Source: Bugula neritina (lineage: Eukaryota; Bryozoa; Gymnolaemata; Cheilostomatida; Bugulidae). Taken from it: a stretch of DNA of 64,000 nt. The notes beneath the pieces were generated by a model, which did not search any database, had not been told where the DNA came from, and saw only the letters and a list, made by a program, of their open reading frames with translations. Shown piece after piece: positions 26,001 through 39,342 of this stretch (within the stretch, counting starts at the first letter, position 1; the number at the start of each line of letters is the position of its first letter). The stretch lies in the NCBI GenBank assembly GCA_964035545.1, contig OZ037768.1, forward strand, positions 6,067,241 through 6,131,240, read 5' to 3'. Made by a program: the position numbers and the translations under genes.

Positions 26001-29000
26001 AGGAACAAAATTTTAAAATACCCACAAGATAAATAAGGTATTGAGTTAAATATCTTTATTATTAAAAAGCATTTGAGCCGAAATTTTTATATTACTCTAT
26101 TATTTAAAGCTTATATTTGTACATAATTTGCACATAGTTTTTTGCAATGCGTGGCTAATATTATACAGAACTAAATACAACATTTTCAATCACCTTACGA
26201 ATATTGTTAAAAAATATGCAGTCAGAAAATTGTTCAATTTACTCCACAGACAAAATTGCCTTTAACATTATATATATTAGAACAATGTTGAAGCCAAGAT
26301 CAATATTTTACATGTAAATTGTCACAGATATACACAGTGCATATTCACATTTGGTATAGCAATTATTATACATGCATGTTGCATATTACTCTGCATTACT
26401 AAAGGAGAATATGCCTATACCTGTCTGTCATCATACAGGGTCAATAGACCAGTAATATAGTTTGCTAGAGTTACTTAGCACACTTATACTTTGTTTGGTA
26501 AATCATTATGTCATATTACTTAGAAAGTCAAAAGCTAAACTTGCAGTTTATAAGATCGATAACTGATTTATTAGAGTGGATCATTTTAAAATAGTGCTTT
26601 ACAGTCTAAGCATTTCCTCAACTCAAACTATTTAATACCAAAATTATATAGCGCTAATAAATGCTGAGTTTTGGCTTGATTTGGCCACAATATTTCTAAA
26701 AACCTAATGTATGGTTGCAGAAAAATTTTCATTGCCCTGTAATAACATATGATCAAATGTATAAAAGTTTTTAGACACCTTAGGTTTACTTCAAAATATA
26801 TAACTTGAATTGTTTGGGTTTTGCAGGTACATAAATTCTTGAAATGGAACTATTATCTTCTTGAACCTACAACTTATCAAAAAGAATTTTCTAGTATTTT
26901 GACTGTTTGCATACATATAAAAGAGTTTTCGAGTGAAGGCATGTATATTAAGCTATAGCCTTGTTTTTTATTTTTTGCAGGGGGAGGACCCTCAGTACCC
27001 CGTGATGGAGTTCAGCGCAGACAGGCTGGGTACATTTGTAGCAACAGTCCAGCCTCGAGCAGAAAAACTGACCGTCACAGACCAAGGCCTACTCTACAAT
27101 GCCAAAATCAACAGATATATCTCCCTGCGTTTTCCCAAAAAGTGTGTTGAACGTGACACCAACATTGAAATCAGGGTGGGTGGCTCAATGTTGTTGTTTT
27201 ATTTACTAAATTGTTATAATTATATGTTATAAAAATGAAGCTTAAGCAATCCGAACTACTATGAGCACATCCACTGTGTTCCCATACATCGAATGGATGC
27301 TAGTACGAATGACTTCGTGGTTGCTGTTTGCATTAACTTATGGCTGCGGTTTCATTCGATTGACCTGTCCCCATGCATCGAGTGAAAACTCTATGCCAAG
27401 TATGGGAATGTAGTGTACATGGGCACCATACAGTTATCAGTGACTAGGTGGTCAGTCATCAAGCACACATAGCTGCTCATTAAGTTAGTCACATTATCTC
27501 AAATAGCTATTCATCTTAGTTAGATGTTTATAAATGGAACAAAAGTGAATAGTTATTTAAGTTCAACAAATCCTTAAGATTGCCACTGAAGGTATGAAGT
27601 AGTAGCCAAGAGGCAGCTTTAACTCTGTGTTTACAGCTGGAGGAGCAGAAAACTGCTATAGTATAGGCTATAGACTATAGACTATATAGTAGTTTCAATA
27701 ATATTCATCTCCGTTATTATATTCACATAATCTTCCTGCAGTATATCTTGTACTGCGATGTATAATTATAAACACTATTTTCAGTAACCAAGATAAATAA
27801 CTATATATTAAAATTAGCCACTAAAATTATACAATGGCTGTCATCAAAAACAAATTCATCTGTTCAAACCTAGAAATCTAAATTTTGCCTTATACATACT
27901 CAGTATATTGGTATACTCATTTTTATGGGAGGTGGATCACATGTCAAAGAAGTATTGTTGTAGACACAAATCTTGTATGTTTATCTGTTTAGATTCACTT
28001 AAACTTATTTATTCCTATTTGATCCCATTTTGTTACATTGATTAATGAACAATTGAACGGTTGATAAATAAAGCAGACTTCATAAGACAAGCCTATGAAA
28101 ACATTATATTACAGGAAATTAATATATAAATTAGTCACCATCTTAGTCAAGATTGTCAGTTCTACTCCAACAATAAACAAATATTTTATACGCAGTTGTC
28201 AACGTAAACATTGGAGAACATTTACTTGCAACGCATTGATCATTTGTTTAACTGTTTTTATCTATTGTTCTCAACTAACATATGGCTTATTAGTACTATG
28301 AATTAAAACAATAAGTTGTTGAAAAACAGTAACTTTCAGTGTTGACTGTATCAACAAAATAATCAATCATAAATCTTAATGTGTGATAAACTGAAAAGCC
28401 TTGACCTCTTCACTGGTCTAAAATATTCAATAATATTGTATTTTTACAGAGCATCTGTTTACTTAACTGGATAATTGTAAAACTCTGTAATGTGTTGTTT
28501 GTATGGTTTAATCAAAGACAAATTTTTAACATGCATTGATAATGGTTTATATTGATATAGTACACATTGGTTTTGTCAGCGGTGATGATGTAATTCAGCA
28601 ACAGGAATCAATAAATGCTATTCTATGTGTTATAAAAAAATCTATAGTTGCATGCTAAGGTGAAAGAAAATCTGAGGAACATTAAAGTTTTTGCAAATTG
28701 AGAATTTATGACTATTTTACCAAATAAACATATAATGATTGTGAAGGTAATAGTTGTGATCAGTCTTAAGTTATGCTATGCATGAAGTTTTCAACTAGTG
28801 TATACCATGTAAAGTAGATAATATTAATTTTAGTCTTCTACACTCCCTGTTTTACTCATTACAGATTTTACCATTCAACATGGAAAAGGCTCTGCTTGTA
28901 AAGGAAGACTTCCGATTTGTCTACCCAGACTTGACAGACTTTGAGTTGGCGACGGACTACTTTGACATATCTTCAGACACACCCTCCTTCAGGAGAAGTG

Positions 29001-32000
29001 TTTCTGTGAAGATTCCAACAGGTCTTGAGAGCTTCAATGAAGAAAATAGGTGAATAATAGTTTGTATCTATACATTCTTATACTGTCTACAGATATACTC
29101 TACACTGTATCTATATATACTTATACTATATCTACAGACTACAGATATACTCTACACTGTATTTATACAGACTACAGATATACTCTACACTGTATCTATA
29201 CATACTTATACTGTATACTCTACACTGTAGGTTATCTATGCATACTAATACTGCAACTACTGCATGATAACTTATTAGCTCTGTTGTGTGTACTTCTGCT
29301 ATGTATATATTATACAATTGTATAAAGCGTTAGTTACCTAATGTTTCTAGAGCTCTATGTCTGACAGAATAAAGGTCTATAACTAAGTAATATAAATTAA
29401 TACATGTATTGTAGCTAATAGAGTATATATTTGCTATTCAACCAGCTGACTAGTTTTATCTTGATGGCCAAAATGCCAAGTATAATATTTAAACTAGTTT
29501 TGCCTAACCTGTTATATAACAATATGCAGGGAGGAAATGATTATAATGAGAAAAGACTTGGAGAGTGGACAGTGGTATGTGGTAGAAAGCAGCATGAAGA
29601 TTACCAAGACCACTGTCTCATTTGACACAAAGGCCTTAGGAAGGTAAACATGGCAGCATTCTGTACCTAATATTAAAAACAAAATTTTGATTCTCATTTT
29701 CTGCCATTATTTATAAAAAATATTTTGTGACACATTAACATTCGACTTTAACTTTTGTCATTAGTGAAGCTACTAGCAGAAAGCGCCGGAACATCTTTAG
29801 TGTTCAGTTTGACACTAAAGCGTTTGGAAGGTATAAACAACACTTGGAGAAAATCTTATAAGTTTTGTGTCTTTATAACGCTAGAGTAATAAACTGTAAT
29901 GCTAAAATCAACCATAATTTAGACTTTAAAATATATTTGATGTTGTGTAAGACACAAGACTTTATAAGATTAATATGATTTTTACTCAAACATCTACTTA
30001 AGTTTGAACTTTGTAAAAGAGAATAGCAACCCCTGGAGACTGCTTGCTGATGTTTTCATCCTTTTCCTCTATTCACTGTCACAACTCAATTATTTTTGAA
30101 TAACATGGCCTTACTTAGTTGTTTTGAAAAGAAAAACATTTTAATACCTTATTTTTCGTAAAAACATTTCATATAATTTTTTGAAAATGATTCAAAAGTT
30201 TTATTATAAAAAAAAGTTTGTGTTTTCAACGAAAGATGTAATTTATTTTATAGCTTATACAAAGTTTAGAACAATACTTAGCATACTTTCCAAAATTTCA
30301 TGTAATTCAACTGTACATACATATATACATGATCATAATAATATGATACACTGCTACATGGTGTTTGCATAGCTAATTCCTACAGCCGCCTGTTCCTTTG
30401 TGATCTAAATAATATATTATAGTGTCATTGTACTTAAAGCTGGCAGTCTGTCTTACAGTTAAATTAATTTTAAAACTGTCCAAACTGTGTAATGAAATTT
30501 ATGGTTACTAAATAAAGGCAGATTGAAATTGATTTACAAATAAATGCCCATGCAAAGTTTTGATATCGCACACGAAGGCTAACAAATACGTCACATGGGA
30601 GTTGTATGACTATATCAATTCAGCTCATAAACAAAAACTTACCTATATTATAGTTATGGAAATCAACATCATCCTGTTATTTCAAGTTTAAAAAAACTTA
30701 ATAATAGCACTGCGCATTCACTATATTCTTACAACATAACATATTACGGAAATTTGCAAATCGGTTGTATATTTTGTGGAAGCCATGACAAAAATTTCCA
30801 AATACCTTTCTGTTAGTCAGAGGCTGACAAGTTTATTATTTCCTGTTTTTTGGAAATCTGACGACACAATTACAAACATATCCTCATTAAAATTCTATTC
30901 TTTAGCAACTGCTTTTCTTCATAAAATAAAAAATGAGTTGTGACAGAATTAAGTAATATTCAAAGATTGTCTGTAAGCTGGCTCCAGTGGGTGGTCTATA
31001 GAGATCTCACAATATTATGTTGATTGTGCACACTTTATTTATACATCTTCTAAGTTACTTTAATCTATAGTGTGATATATTTCACCTACACAATAATATG
31101 GCATTATGAAGATGATTGGGCTTTATTACAAAAGGCACATTTCTACATAGCTATATTTTGCCTTCAATCACTAATTATGAAGTAGTGCTCTTGAATTGGG
31201 TGATTGAAGGCTAAGTTTACTTTTGTTGCAACCTGTGCTTTAGTGCTGTATCATTTGACTTGCATATATAAGTTGATAAGTACTTAACATACTTATATTT
31301 ATTAGTAAGATAATATTGGATATGACGAATATATATATTGTTTAACCATAGCTATATTATTATTCTTTAACATTAAAATCATCAATATTAAAATATCAGA
31401 ATAATAATTTATTATGATGGATAGTATGTAAATGCTTAAAAATTGAGCTAAAGCATTTGAATAAGGTCTGATAACTCTAATCTGATCGCATCAGCAATTT
31501 ATGCCTAACCTGCTGTTTGTAGTTGACACAAAATTTTCAATGGTAACACCACTTTTTTACTTGAGAGTTTTGACTATTATAGTTTTGGCTGCTATGTTTT
31601 ATTGTAAGACAATTTTGTAATTTGTAATTAGGTTCATCATACTCAAAGCACCGGCCAAAAGAAAACTTCGAATGAAAAATGCTCTTCCAGCTCTAGAAAC
31701 TAAAATGCTAAAATGTCGGCGAGAAATATTGATATTCAAGAAGATGCTCAAAAAGTCATGGAATATTTGGGTGGAACTTGTGAAACCAAGTCAAGTCGCT
31801 TCTGTGATAAAGAAACGAGAGCATGATGGACTTACTTGCATCAGTCAGCCTGAGAGTGTCAGCGTAGATTTAGATGGCCGCCCTGAGTACGCTGTTCCCG
31901 TTATTCCACCTGCTTCTTCACAAGAGAAAGGCTTGGTATGATCACAATATTGTTTAGGAGCAGTAGCAGAGAAATTGAGATAGCCTAAGTCTTTTGATTT

Positions 32001-35000
32001 TAATATTAAATTTTGGTTTGCGGTGCAGGTTAAAATTTTCCTTAAGGACATAACTTCTTTTGCTTCATTTTTAATCTAGAACATAGGCTTTTCTCAATTT
32101 CTTCATGGCTAGCTACATCCACAATATCTTATTGAAGATTAATAAGTTTCTACATTCTTTAGAGCTGAGTCTTGTCATTTAAACTTGCTTATATTTCTTC
32201 AATGAAGCTTTGGTCACACTAAAGAAGTAAAGCCACAGTGCATTGACCTACTAAAAGCATGGAGTTATCTTATCTATGTGAAAAATGTATATTTGAATAT
32301 TATAGTATGAATTAAGTTGCTTTTTGTGTGAAAACTCGAGTTACATTAACATAATAAACTATGCAAATGTATCAATTTGTATCATTACCTATTACTAGGA
32401 AAAAAGTTTTTAACATTACAAGGAAACTACACGGTGTAAGTTGGTATGTATTATTAGTCTACAAGGTGAACTCAATGATTTGTCCTATGGTTGACAGAGT
32501 TTGACAGCTTCGGAGACTGAGTTTACAAATAACATGGAGTCTGACAAAGCTGACTTAGAAAGCACCGGAGAACTCTTCATAAACATATACGACACTGACG
32601 GGGACGTCTCCACCTCTCACTTTAGCAGAGCAGCTTTCAAGAAGTTGTCCCGAGCCAAGTCGTTGAAGAAAGAAATTGAGTACTTAGAGGTTGATGATGG
32701 CACAGACTGCGGAGGGGTTGAGCTGTCTGGTGATATACAGGCAAGTAGCAATTGAATCATATTCAAATAATTAAGACAAAAAGATCATAAAATAATTAGA
32801 CATGCAAGAAGACCAAAAAAGTGTAGTAGACTATGTTTAGTGTTTGGCATTAAATCATTCCGGCTCATTATAGTCATGCATGGGTACTTCCAAGTAACAA
32901 TGTTGTGAAATTTTTTTGTAAATGACAGAAAATACAAATATGTTGATAAAGCAAATGTACCATTTTGTTTTGCTTGCTGTTAGTACTTTGCAAAATTTTC
33001 TATGCGTTTCCCATTACTATTGATAAATTTGCAATATAAATAAACCTAAACTAAGAAAGTTACTGTAAATTTGTAGCTTGTAGAAGAAGGGCCACTAAAC
33101 ATGTTCTTCCTGGAAAATCACCAAGACAACTTTATAACCTTCGAAATAGAGCCGAAAGAAACTGAGCAAGACGGTGATATCGAGGCTACCATCCAATACC
33201 ATGTGGAAAACACCAACACTTCGAATGGGCTTGTTACTAAAACAGTCATGAGAGTGTGTACCTTCACTATTACAGCTGAGCAGGTGTGTTGAATTTATAT
33301 ATTTTATTATGTATGTTATATTATAATATATATTATATTATATATATGCAGCCTAATATTAAATCCTATACTCTTATATTTGCTCTTTTTGCGTAAATTA
33401 GCGTGCTATCATTCTTTGAAAACAATAGGGGCAATAACTTAGATCTTGTATATTATTACGAACGAAAACAACTTTTTTACAAGAGAGCACAACTTCTCTT
33501 AATTAAGTTTGCATTTTTTTGATATGGTGAAAATTATAACTGATGGTTTTTTCAGTTTGTTAAGCAGTGGCAAACACTTCCACATTGTAACTTGGCCTCT
33601 GTAGTGATCTGACTATAACAGTTTACTAGAGTCTATGCAATCCTTAAGTCAATCTTATTGTAAAGTCCGTTATTCTATATAGCATATGATTTCTATGTTT
33701 TGAGAAACACAGCATTAAAATATTTCTGTAGGTTTCAAAGTATTTTGAAGATTTCCTAAACACAAATCTAATTCAAAATATATAAATTTAAAAAAGGCTG
33801 TAACATCATAGCATAAACTGCATATATGTATAGAAATGACATTACAGTTTTTATTCATTTTATTTATAACTAAACTTATATTTATACGATATCATAATGC
33901 TGCTACGTATCTTCACCAGGTGGGAGACTACTTCTGGGTGGAACCACCACCTGAGCCCGAAGTAGTAGAAGAGGAGAAGAATGAGGAAGTTTCTCCTGAA
34001 AGTGTGGTGGCTAAGGAAATGCTGACCCAGAAGGAAGCTGCCAAAGTGACAGCTGAGAAGGTCAGGGAACAGGCAGACACAGTACAGCGTCTCTCAGCTC
34101 CAATGAGGCCCAAACAATTGAGTATGATAATATAGTACATATGTAGATCATATTATACAGATTTACACCATATTATACATGTTATGTGTGTTATACATGC
34201 TGCACATGTTGTATATGTGTTATACATATGCAAATTACACAGATGAGAAATGTGCTGCACATGCATATATATGTGTTATATAAGATTTAAGAAGTTGCAT
34301 GCATGCAGTCTAGTAATGCCAAAAGAAGAAATTAGCAGTGGATACAATATCTCTCAATATAGTATTTCTCTATTTTAATAATCCAGTAGCGAACCATATA
34401 GCCACATTTAGTGTAATCACACTATTACTATATACTGTATAGAATACAAACAATATTCTCTGTGAGTTTCTAACTTGAATAGATTAGATTGCTGGCTTTT
34501 AGTTTGTGCTCCAAGATTTATAAATCATCATTGTATCTTTGATTATTGCAGTAATAGTTTATTATTTGCAATAATTAAAAGTACAACAATATATATGCAA
34601 TAAAAATATATTATTTTTTAACATGATGTATTGATTGAAAGCATATGCAATATGCATAGTAGCTGTTGAGTGCAAAAGTATGAATTTATGTTTAACTTTG
34701 ACTGATAATTCTTGATTTGGCTTTTGAGTCTGAATCTGAATATCCAGTTTGTATGACAAGACAACTTCTTACATTTCAGTTTGGCTAAAACTTGTGCTAT
34801 CCTATCTCTATGATAGACAGGCACAGTGAATATATGTCAAACTAGAAAATATACAACTACACAATAATTATTACTGACAAAGCAAACTATTCTGAATATA
34901 AGAACAGTATAAAGCTATTAGATTATGATCAAATAGGTTTTGGTTTTTCTATAATTAGCTTATTTGGTCACATGCATCTGGTAGCTACTGGTATAACCTC

Positions 35001-36690
35001 ACTCTGCCCGATCGTCATGTCCCTGAAATAGCACATGCTGGTTGCTATTCTCCATGTCTAAAATTAGCTCTAAACTCTAAATCCTGTATTGAAACATACT
35101 TGACACTTGGGTATTATTTTTATGCTGTTTTTTAAATCAACAATGTTTCATCATTATATGCTTACTATTATAGACTCTGGACTCTAGGGTAGCATCTAGG
35201 GTAGCATCAAGGCTAGCTATATAAACAACTACAATGAATAATACCGGCATAGGATGATTTCACATTTCATCATGTGATACATCACATCTGTTTCACATTT
35301 CATCATGTGAATATTATGATGCCATCGTATTTCATTACACTTCTACTATAAACCTACAGACTTATTATTGCTCCCACATAACACACAATTGCTTGTAACT
35401 CATACAATACCATGAACTTTAAATTATTGTAAATATTTGAAAATAGTAAATTACAAAATATTGTTTTCTTTAGTTTAGCAAAGTTGCCTGTAAAGTTTAC
35501 ATTATTTTACAATTATCATAATTGTAAACATTTCAAATTGTTTTTTATAATCTTTGCTTAGCAAACTATATGTGTAACTTACCATAGCAGTATGTACTGA
35601 TGGATCATATAATCATTATTTTGTTATTGATATATGAGAACATAGAATTTACTCCATTCACCAAGATAATTGACAGAACACAAGCAAAGCAACTGAATGA
35701 TGTAGATATAACATTTCCTTGTAGTTTCAAGGGAGCCACGTGTTTTGTCTGGCAGATCTCTACAGACGCTGTCTCGTTTAATAGACGAGGGACTCACGCT
35801 TGCTGTCTATCTTGATATGCCCGACAGCACCATTACTGGAATTGGCTTTGATGCACTCAGCAATGGACTAAGTCTTGCTGACGTTACTTACAGGTAAACT
35901 GATGTTATGCAGGCAATCAATAGTCCTCGGTCACCCACAGCAACTACCATCATAATATATAGCCACTCACGGCAATGACTAATTTTATTAGCTTACAGTT
36001 TAATAGATTTAAAAAAACCATTCTGCCAAATGTTCGTGTTTCTTGTAGACATTTATTTATTGAAGATGACTTACCTGCGGCAGTAAATATTTTGTTGGAC
36101 AGTAATTGGCGGAATCTTTCCTTAGTAATATATTAGTTATACCAGACTATCTAATCTCATATTTTGTACATCTAGTTCAAATACAACAAAATCCTTCTAC
36201 TAAGTCCTGATGACCCTTAGAGCCACTCTTATTTTTCAGACTAGGATCAGTATTTTATCTCAGTTATATAAAACACCTGCACATAGAGTTTGCTGAGACT
36301 TCCTCAAACTTCTCTATAGTAATATTTAACTGTCTATATACCACGTTGATTCTTCACAATTACTATCCTAACTGTGTCCTAACAATTGTATGCAAAAGTA
36401 ATATTGGCTCAGATATCTCAGCTAACATTAATTGGTAAACCTTTTGTAGAATCTTGTTAAGGTGGAAACGAAGCACCAGAGTCAAAGGTGATAGTGCCGT
36501 TATGGAGCTAGCTAATGCACTGAGTAGCATGGGTAGACATGACATTGTTACCATTCTGAAGGAACGACATCGGAGAAATATCGAGTTAACGCCTTCCTGT
36601 TTTACTAGTTTGCATGGCGAAGATGAGCCAGAAGATTTACACGACTACAATCCGGGAACAGTTGTTCCCATGAAACAATTTACCTTCTGA
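14050..36690 (+). CDS. DTHD1: Death domain-containing protein 1-like, 16 exons
   Basis: Exons: 14050-14141, 14842-15039, 15194-15280, 17993-18154, 24281-24442, 25102-25279, 26981-27175, 28865-29049, 29530-29643, 29765-29830, 31632-31935, 32498-32740, 33077-33283, 33920-34121, 35725-35893, 36450-36690; 2805 nt, 934 aa, in phase throughout. Seen: a Ser/Thr/Arg-rich disordered N-terminus (1-170); beta-rich central blocks GGEFEIFDGRLLVYPGNYN (about 188) and GTFVATVQPRAEKLTV...NRYISLRFPKK (exon 7), both ZU5-like in my reading; an acidic/basic linker with EPPPEPEVVEEEK (about 740-790); and a C-terminal six-helix-like block with LADVTYRILLRWKRS and ALSSMGRHDIVTILKERHR, typical of a death domain (about 805-900). 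Family knowledge: DTHD1 is a poorly characterised metazoan death-domain protein; the ZU5-plus-death layout resembles PIDD and UNC5. Intron 12 has a GC donor and intron 4 is 6.1 kb. The symbol is by resemblance; the death domain is the surest part. Confidence 0.8.
15343..16493. mobile_element. hAT-like non-autonomous DNA transposon with 8-bp target duplication
   Basis: The element starts CAGGGTTGGGG and ends with the exact inverse CCCCAACCCTG. It is flanked by a perfect 8-bp direct repeat GTTAGAGT at 15335-15342 and 16494-16501. Subterminal zones are dense arrays of TGTAATTGTAATTAATTAC on both sides. CAGGG-type ends with 8-bp duplications are characteristic of the hAT superfamily. No transposase frame is present in its 1151 bp. 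It lies in DTHD1 intron 3. Confidence 0.88.
15605..16235. mobile_element. Long foldback (inverted-repeat) element nested inside the hAT-like element
   Basis: Two arms of about 220 bases (roughly 15605-15835 and 16015-16235) are imperfect inverse copies. GTCATTCCATGCCA on the left matches the inverse of TGGTATGGAATGAC on the right. Internal matches such as TGACACAAA and GAGGAAAATTTGTGATTT continue along the arms. It sits between the two AATTGTAA-rich subterminal zones, so it is probably a separate, younger insertion. Its exact target duplication is unclear. Confidence 0.75.
16988..17460. repeat. Diverged tandem duplication, about 235-bp unit
   Basis: Two adjacent copies (about 16988-17220 and 17221-17460) share AGGTTCATTCATT/AGGTACATTCATT, then GGATGTTCCATGCTTTTGCA and CTATACATGCGATTATACTTGG-like blocks in the same order. 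They differ at many bases, so the duplication is old. It lies in DTHD1 intron 3. Confidence 0.75.
20804..20826. repeat. (AT)n microsatellite
   Basis: About 11 AT units are embedded in a wider zone of TATATGCA/ACAGTGCATGTA repeats reaching to about 20935. It is intronic. Confidence 0.85.
22515..22674. mobile_element. MITE-like element, family C, copy 1
   Basis: Imperfect terminal inverted repeats are present: CACTTCGTTCCGTTGCTTC at the left, and the inverse of GAGCAATGGGAATGCAGTG at the right. The core TTTGCATTAACTTATGG...TTCATTCGATTGACCTGT is shared with the copy at 27272-27416. It lies in DTHD1 intron 4. Confidence 0.65.
27272..27416. mobile_element. MITE-like element, family C, copy 2
   Basis: The left end CACTGTGTTCCCATAC pairs with the right end GTATGGGAATGTAGTG. 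The core matches the copy at 22515-22674 over about 50 bases in the same orientation. It lies in DTHD1 intron 7, directly after the exon. Confidence 0.7.
29084..29235. repeat. Short tandem array (CTACACTGTAT unit)
   Basis: Four or so copies of TATACTCTACACTGTAT with spacer ACAGACTACAGA occur in DTHD1 intron 8. The open frames across it are artefacts of the repeat. Confidence 0.75.
31955..32112 (-). mobile_element. MITE-like element, family A, full-length copy
   Basis: It starts TAGGAGCAGTAGCAGAGAAA, ends near TTTTCTCAATTTCTTCATGG, and reads in the opposite orientation to the copy at 54307-54467. Internal sequence (AGCAAAAGAAGTTATG, GCAAACCAAAATTTAA on the minus strand) matches that copy closely. 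It lies in DTHD1 intron 11. Confidence 0.75.
32741..33076 (+). other. GC-AG intron of DTHD1 (intron 12)
   Basis: The exon ends ATACAG and the intron starts GCAAGT, the standard strong GC donor; it ends TTTGTAG. The reading frame passes phase 0 to phase 0. No GT donor nearby keeps the frame. Confidence 0.8.
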
Positions 36691-39342
36691 TTTAGTGTAT
36701 ACATTGTTTTACGTTTGACTAATGACTCACCTCGTGCCTGTCTATTCTCGCAGTCTCTAATTGGTAATCTAGTCTGTTGATGCTTCAGTATATGTTTCAT
36801 GATTCGCAATAGCATTATGTGTTTACTTCTATATTTAGGTGAATATTAGCTAATAGACGTTACATATGTCTCGTGCTATGTTTAATTGTTTGCTCAATGT
36901 TTTTAATGCTTGTAAAAGCAAACTTATTTCTTCTATAGTAAATTATTTTGCTAGCTTTCCTTAATATGCTGATGAGCTGCCTGATTATTGAACCAATTAA
37001 TGACAACATATTGCGTTGCAGGCAACTGGTTTTTTCTTTCCTCTTAGTATTTCTTGAATTTCCTAATGCTAATCAATTAGAGTTATATAGAATATACTAT
37101 ACATGCAGATAAAACATTTAGTCTTCTCAACATAAAATCTTGCAGTGAATAAATTTCTACTCAAATGTATAAGAATATTATAAAGGTTAATTGAAGTCAA
37201 AAATTGTAAAAATTTTGACTGTCTTAAAAGCTAGATATTTTAACATGGTGCAAATGCTTTTTAGAAAAAAAGTATAAAGACATTTTATACTACAATTGTG
37301 CGTATAATATGTTCAAGTGTTATACATCTAAAGTTAGAACATATATGCATAGCTGCTTGTACTGTTCGTTAATTTGTAAGCACACCCTACACTTATGGTA
37401 AAAAGTATAGCTCCCAATAGTTGCATTCTGCTAGATCTGTTATGTATTTTAAATTTTCATAAATTATCTGAAATCCGTATTATAATTTATTTCTAAAACT
37501 GAAAAATGTTTCTGTTTTTTGCTTAAATTAAAAGTTATTTTTGAGGTTGCATTATGCAATTAATGAGTTAAGCAAAGCATTTTACTAAATACAAAACATG
37601 TAATTAAAAGTACTTGGTAAAGAAACCCTTTTATGGTTTGTGTGAGGTAGATAAACTAGCAATTGTGCTATGATAGGAAGTAAAAAGTTGGCAAGCAAGA
37701 GAATATATTCAAACTTTCAATAACAACATGCTTTCGCTCTTGTTCTTGAAGATGTGAAGTGCTAAACTTATATTGGCGCAGTTATTCTGAAGAAAATAAG
37801 TAGTTGTCATTTCAATTAGCTCTACTTGCCCGCTTAATAATATAGAAAACTAAATCGTCAGTTGGAGATAAAATTACGCAAAATATAAGACGGTGTACAT
37901 TAAACTTAGGCGCGCTGGCGGTTTATAAAGTTAGATAAGTTCTATAAAAAGACTGGTACGTATACATGAAAACCTTTAATACAAACCGAATGAGCTATCC
38001 CAATACTGCCGATGAATAAGAACCATATGGCCGCAAGACTCTTACCGTCACTAAAACTAAAAGTAATACTAATTAACAAAATCATTGCCCTTTAACTAAA
38101 TTTTATGTTATATGAAGCAAAATTTGACAAAACCTGTCAAATTTGAAGTTAGTGGTTTGTATTTTTTTCATAGTTATTTTAATAATAATAAACAAAAAAC
38201 TATAACAGTTTCAGTGTAACAATTTCATTTTGAATTTGAATTAACATGATCATAATGATAATGATAATCACTTTAGAGTTTAGTCTTTATCATAATAAGT
38301 AAATTTATTGATAATTCTAATGATAAACTGAAAAATTAACTTTTAGTTTCACACAATGATTATCATTACGGTTATGATTGTCATAATCATAATGATAATA
38401 TTAACTTCAACTTTAATTTTAAGTGTTAACTAAAGTTACTCTTAAACTATTACTATTAGCCATTAGAATTTAGTTTTATTTATTTATTGAGGTTAAGCCT
38501 TAGTCATCGCAACTTGAGAATTTGCTGGTATAAATACTTAAACTTTCAGTAGACTTGCTAAAATTATTGGCTTGGCTTTTCCCAGCTAATTAATTAGATA
38601 TTTTTCTTGATTTGCTGCAAGTTTTTGGAACAGGATCAAGCCAAAACTTCTGTATTTCTTGGGTTAGTTGTCAGCATTTATGGAACAATATATAAAAAAA
38701 ACTATAGTAGTTTTAGTATTAAAATTTTACTATTTGAATGTTTTTTTTGTTTGTTTTTATATGCAATCAAAACAGATAGATAAGATGCCATTTCAAATTG
38801 CTTATGGCAATAAATTTCTACCCAATGGTTGTTGACTAAAACTAGGTTTGTAATTTTAAATTGATTTGAGAAAGAAAACCTCAAAAAATAAACAATGTTG
38901 TTTTACTTTATTTACCAATATTACAGAATAAAGCAGAATCATTACTAAAATTTCAAACTGATTAAAAAACAGTCTAAAGTCTTGTTAATAGAAGTCCTTT
39001 CTATTTCGTCATTGTTGATGATGGCATGACACTTTAATTTCTACGTTAAACAGTTTTGCACACAGTATGCCACTTTATTTTAATAGTTTCTGAGTTTTCA
39101 AGTGCCCATTTTTATAATGGCCAAAACATGATGCAAAGTTTTGCTCAATATCTGCCTACATATTAATTGCCACTTAATTTAATTACTTATCATTTTTAAG
39201 TCTGATCCTGTTTCTAAAATCTTGACTGTCACACTGGTTTATTCTACATGATCTTATGATACGGTAAACATGTTCTTACTATGTTTTAGATTGTAATGTG
39301 AATGGAGAAGGCAGGTGCTTGCAGTGACTAGTAAATACAGCT
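36691..39342. other. Intergenic region between DTHD1 and SLC8B1
   Basis: No gene was recognised. AATAAA at 37148-37153 may end DTHD1 transcripts. A degenerate ATAATGATAATCATTAT-rich repeat lies at 38220-38460. The SLC8B1 promoter should lie toward the right end, and the ATG at 39343 follows a CAG that could be a splice acceptor for an upstream UTR exon. Confidence 0.5.
38220..38460. repeat. Degenerate short-motif repeat (ATAATGATAATCAT-like)
   Basis: Near-palindromic permuted units such as CATAATGATAATGATAATCA and ATTATCATTACGG occur here. It is similar in kind to the arrays at 6605-7270 and 51780-52345, about 0.9 kb upstream of the SLC8B1 start. Confidence 0.65.

Noticed and set aside
35259-35309. 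Direct repeat of TTCACATTTCATCATGTGA
   Set aside because: Only two short copies in an intron; too little to call a feature or element.
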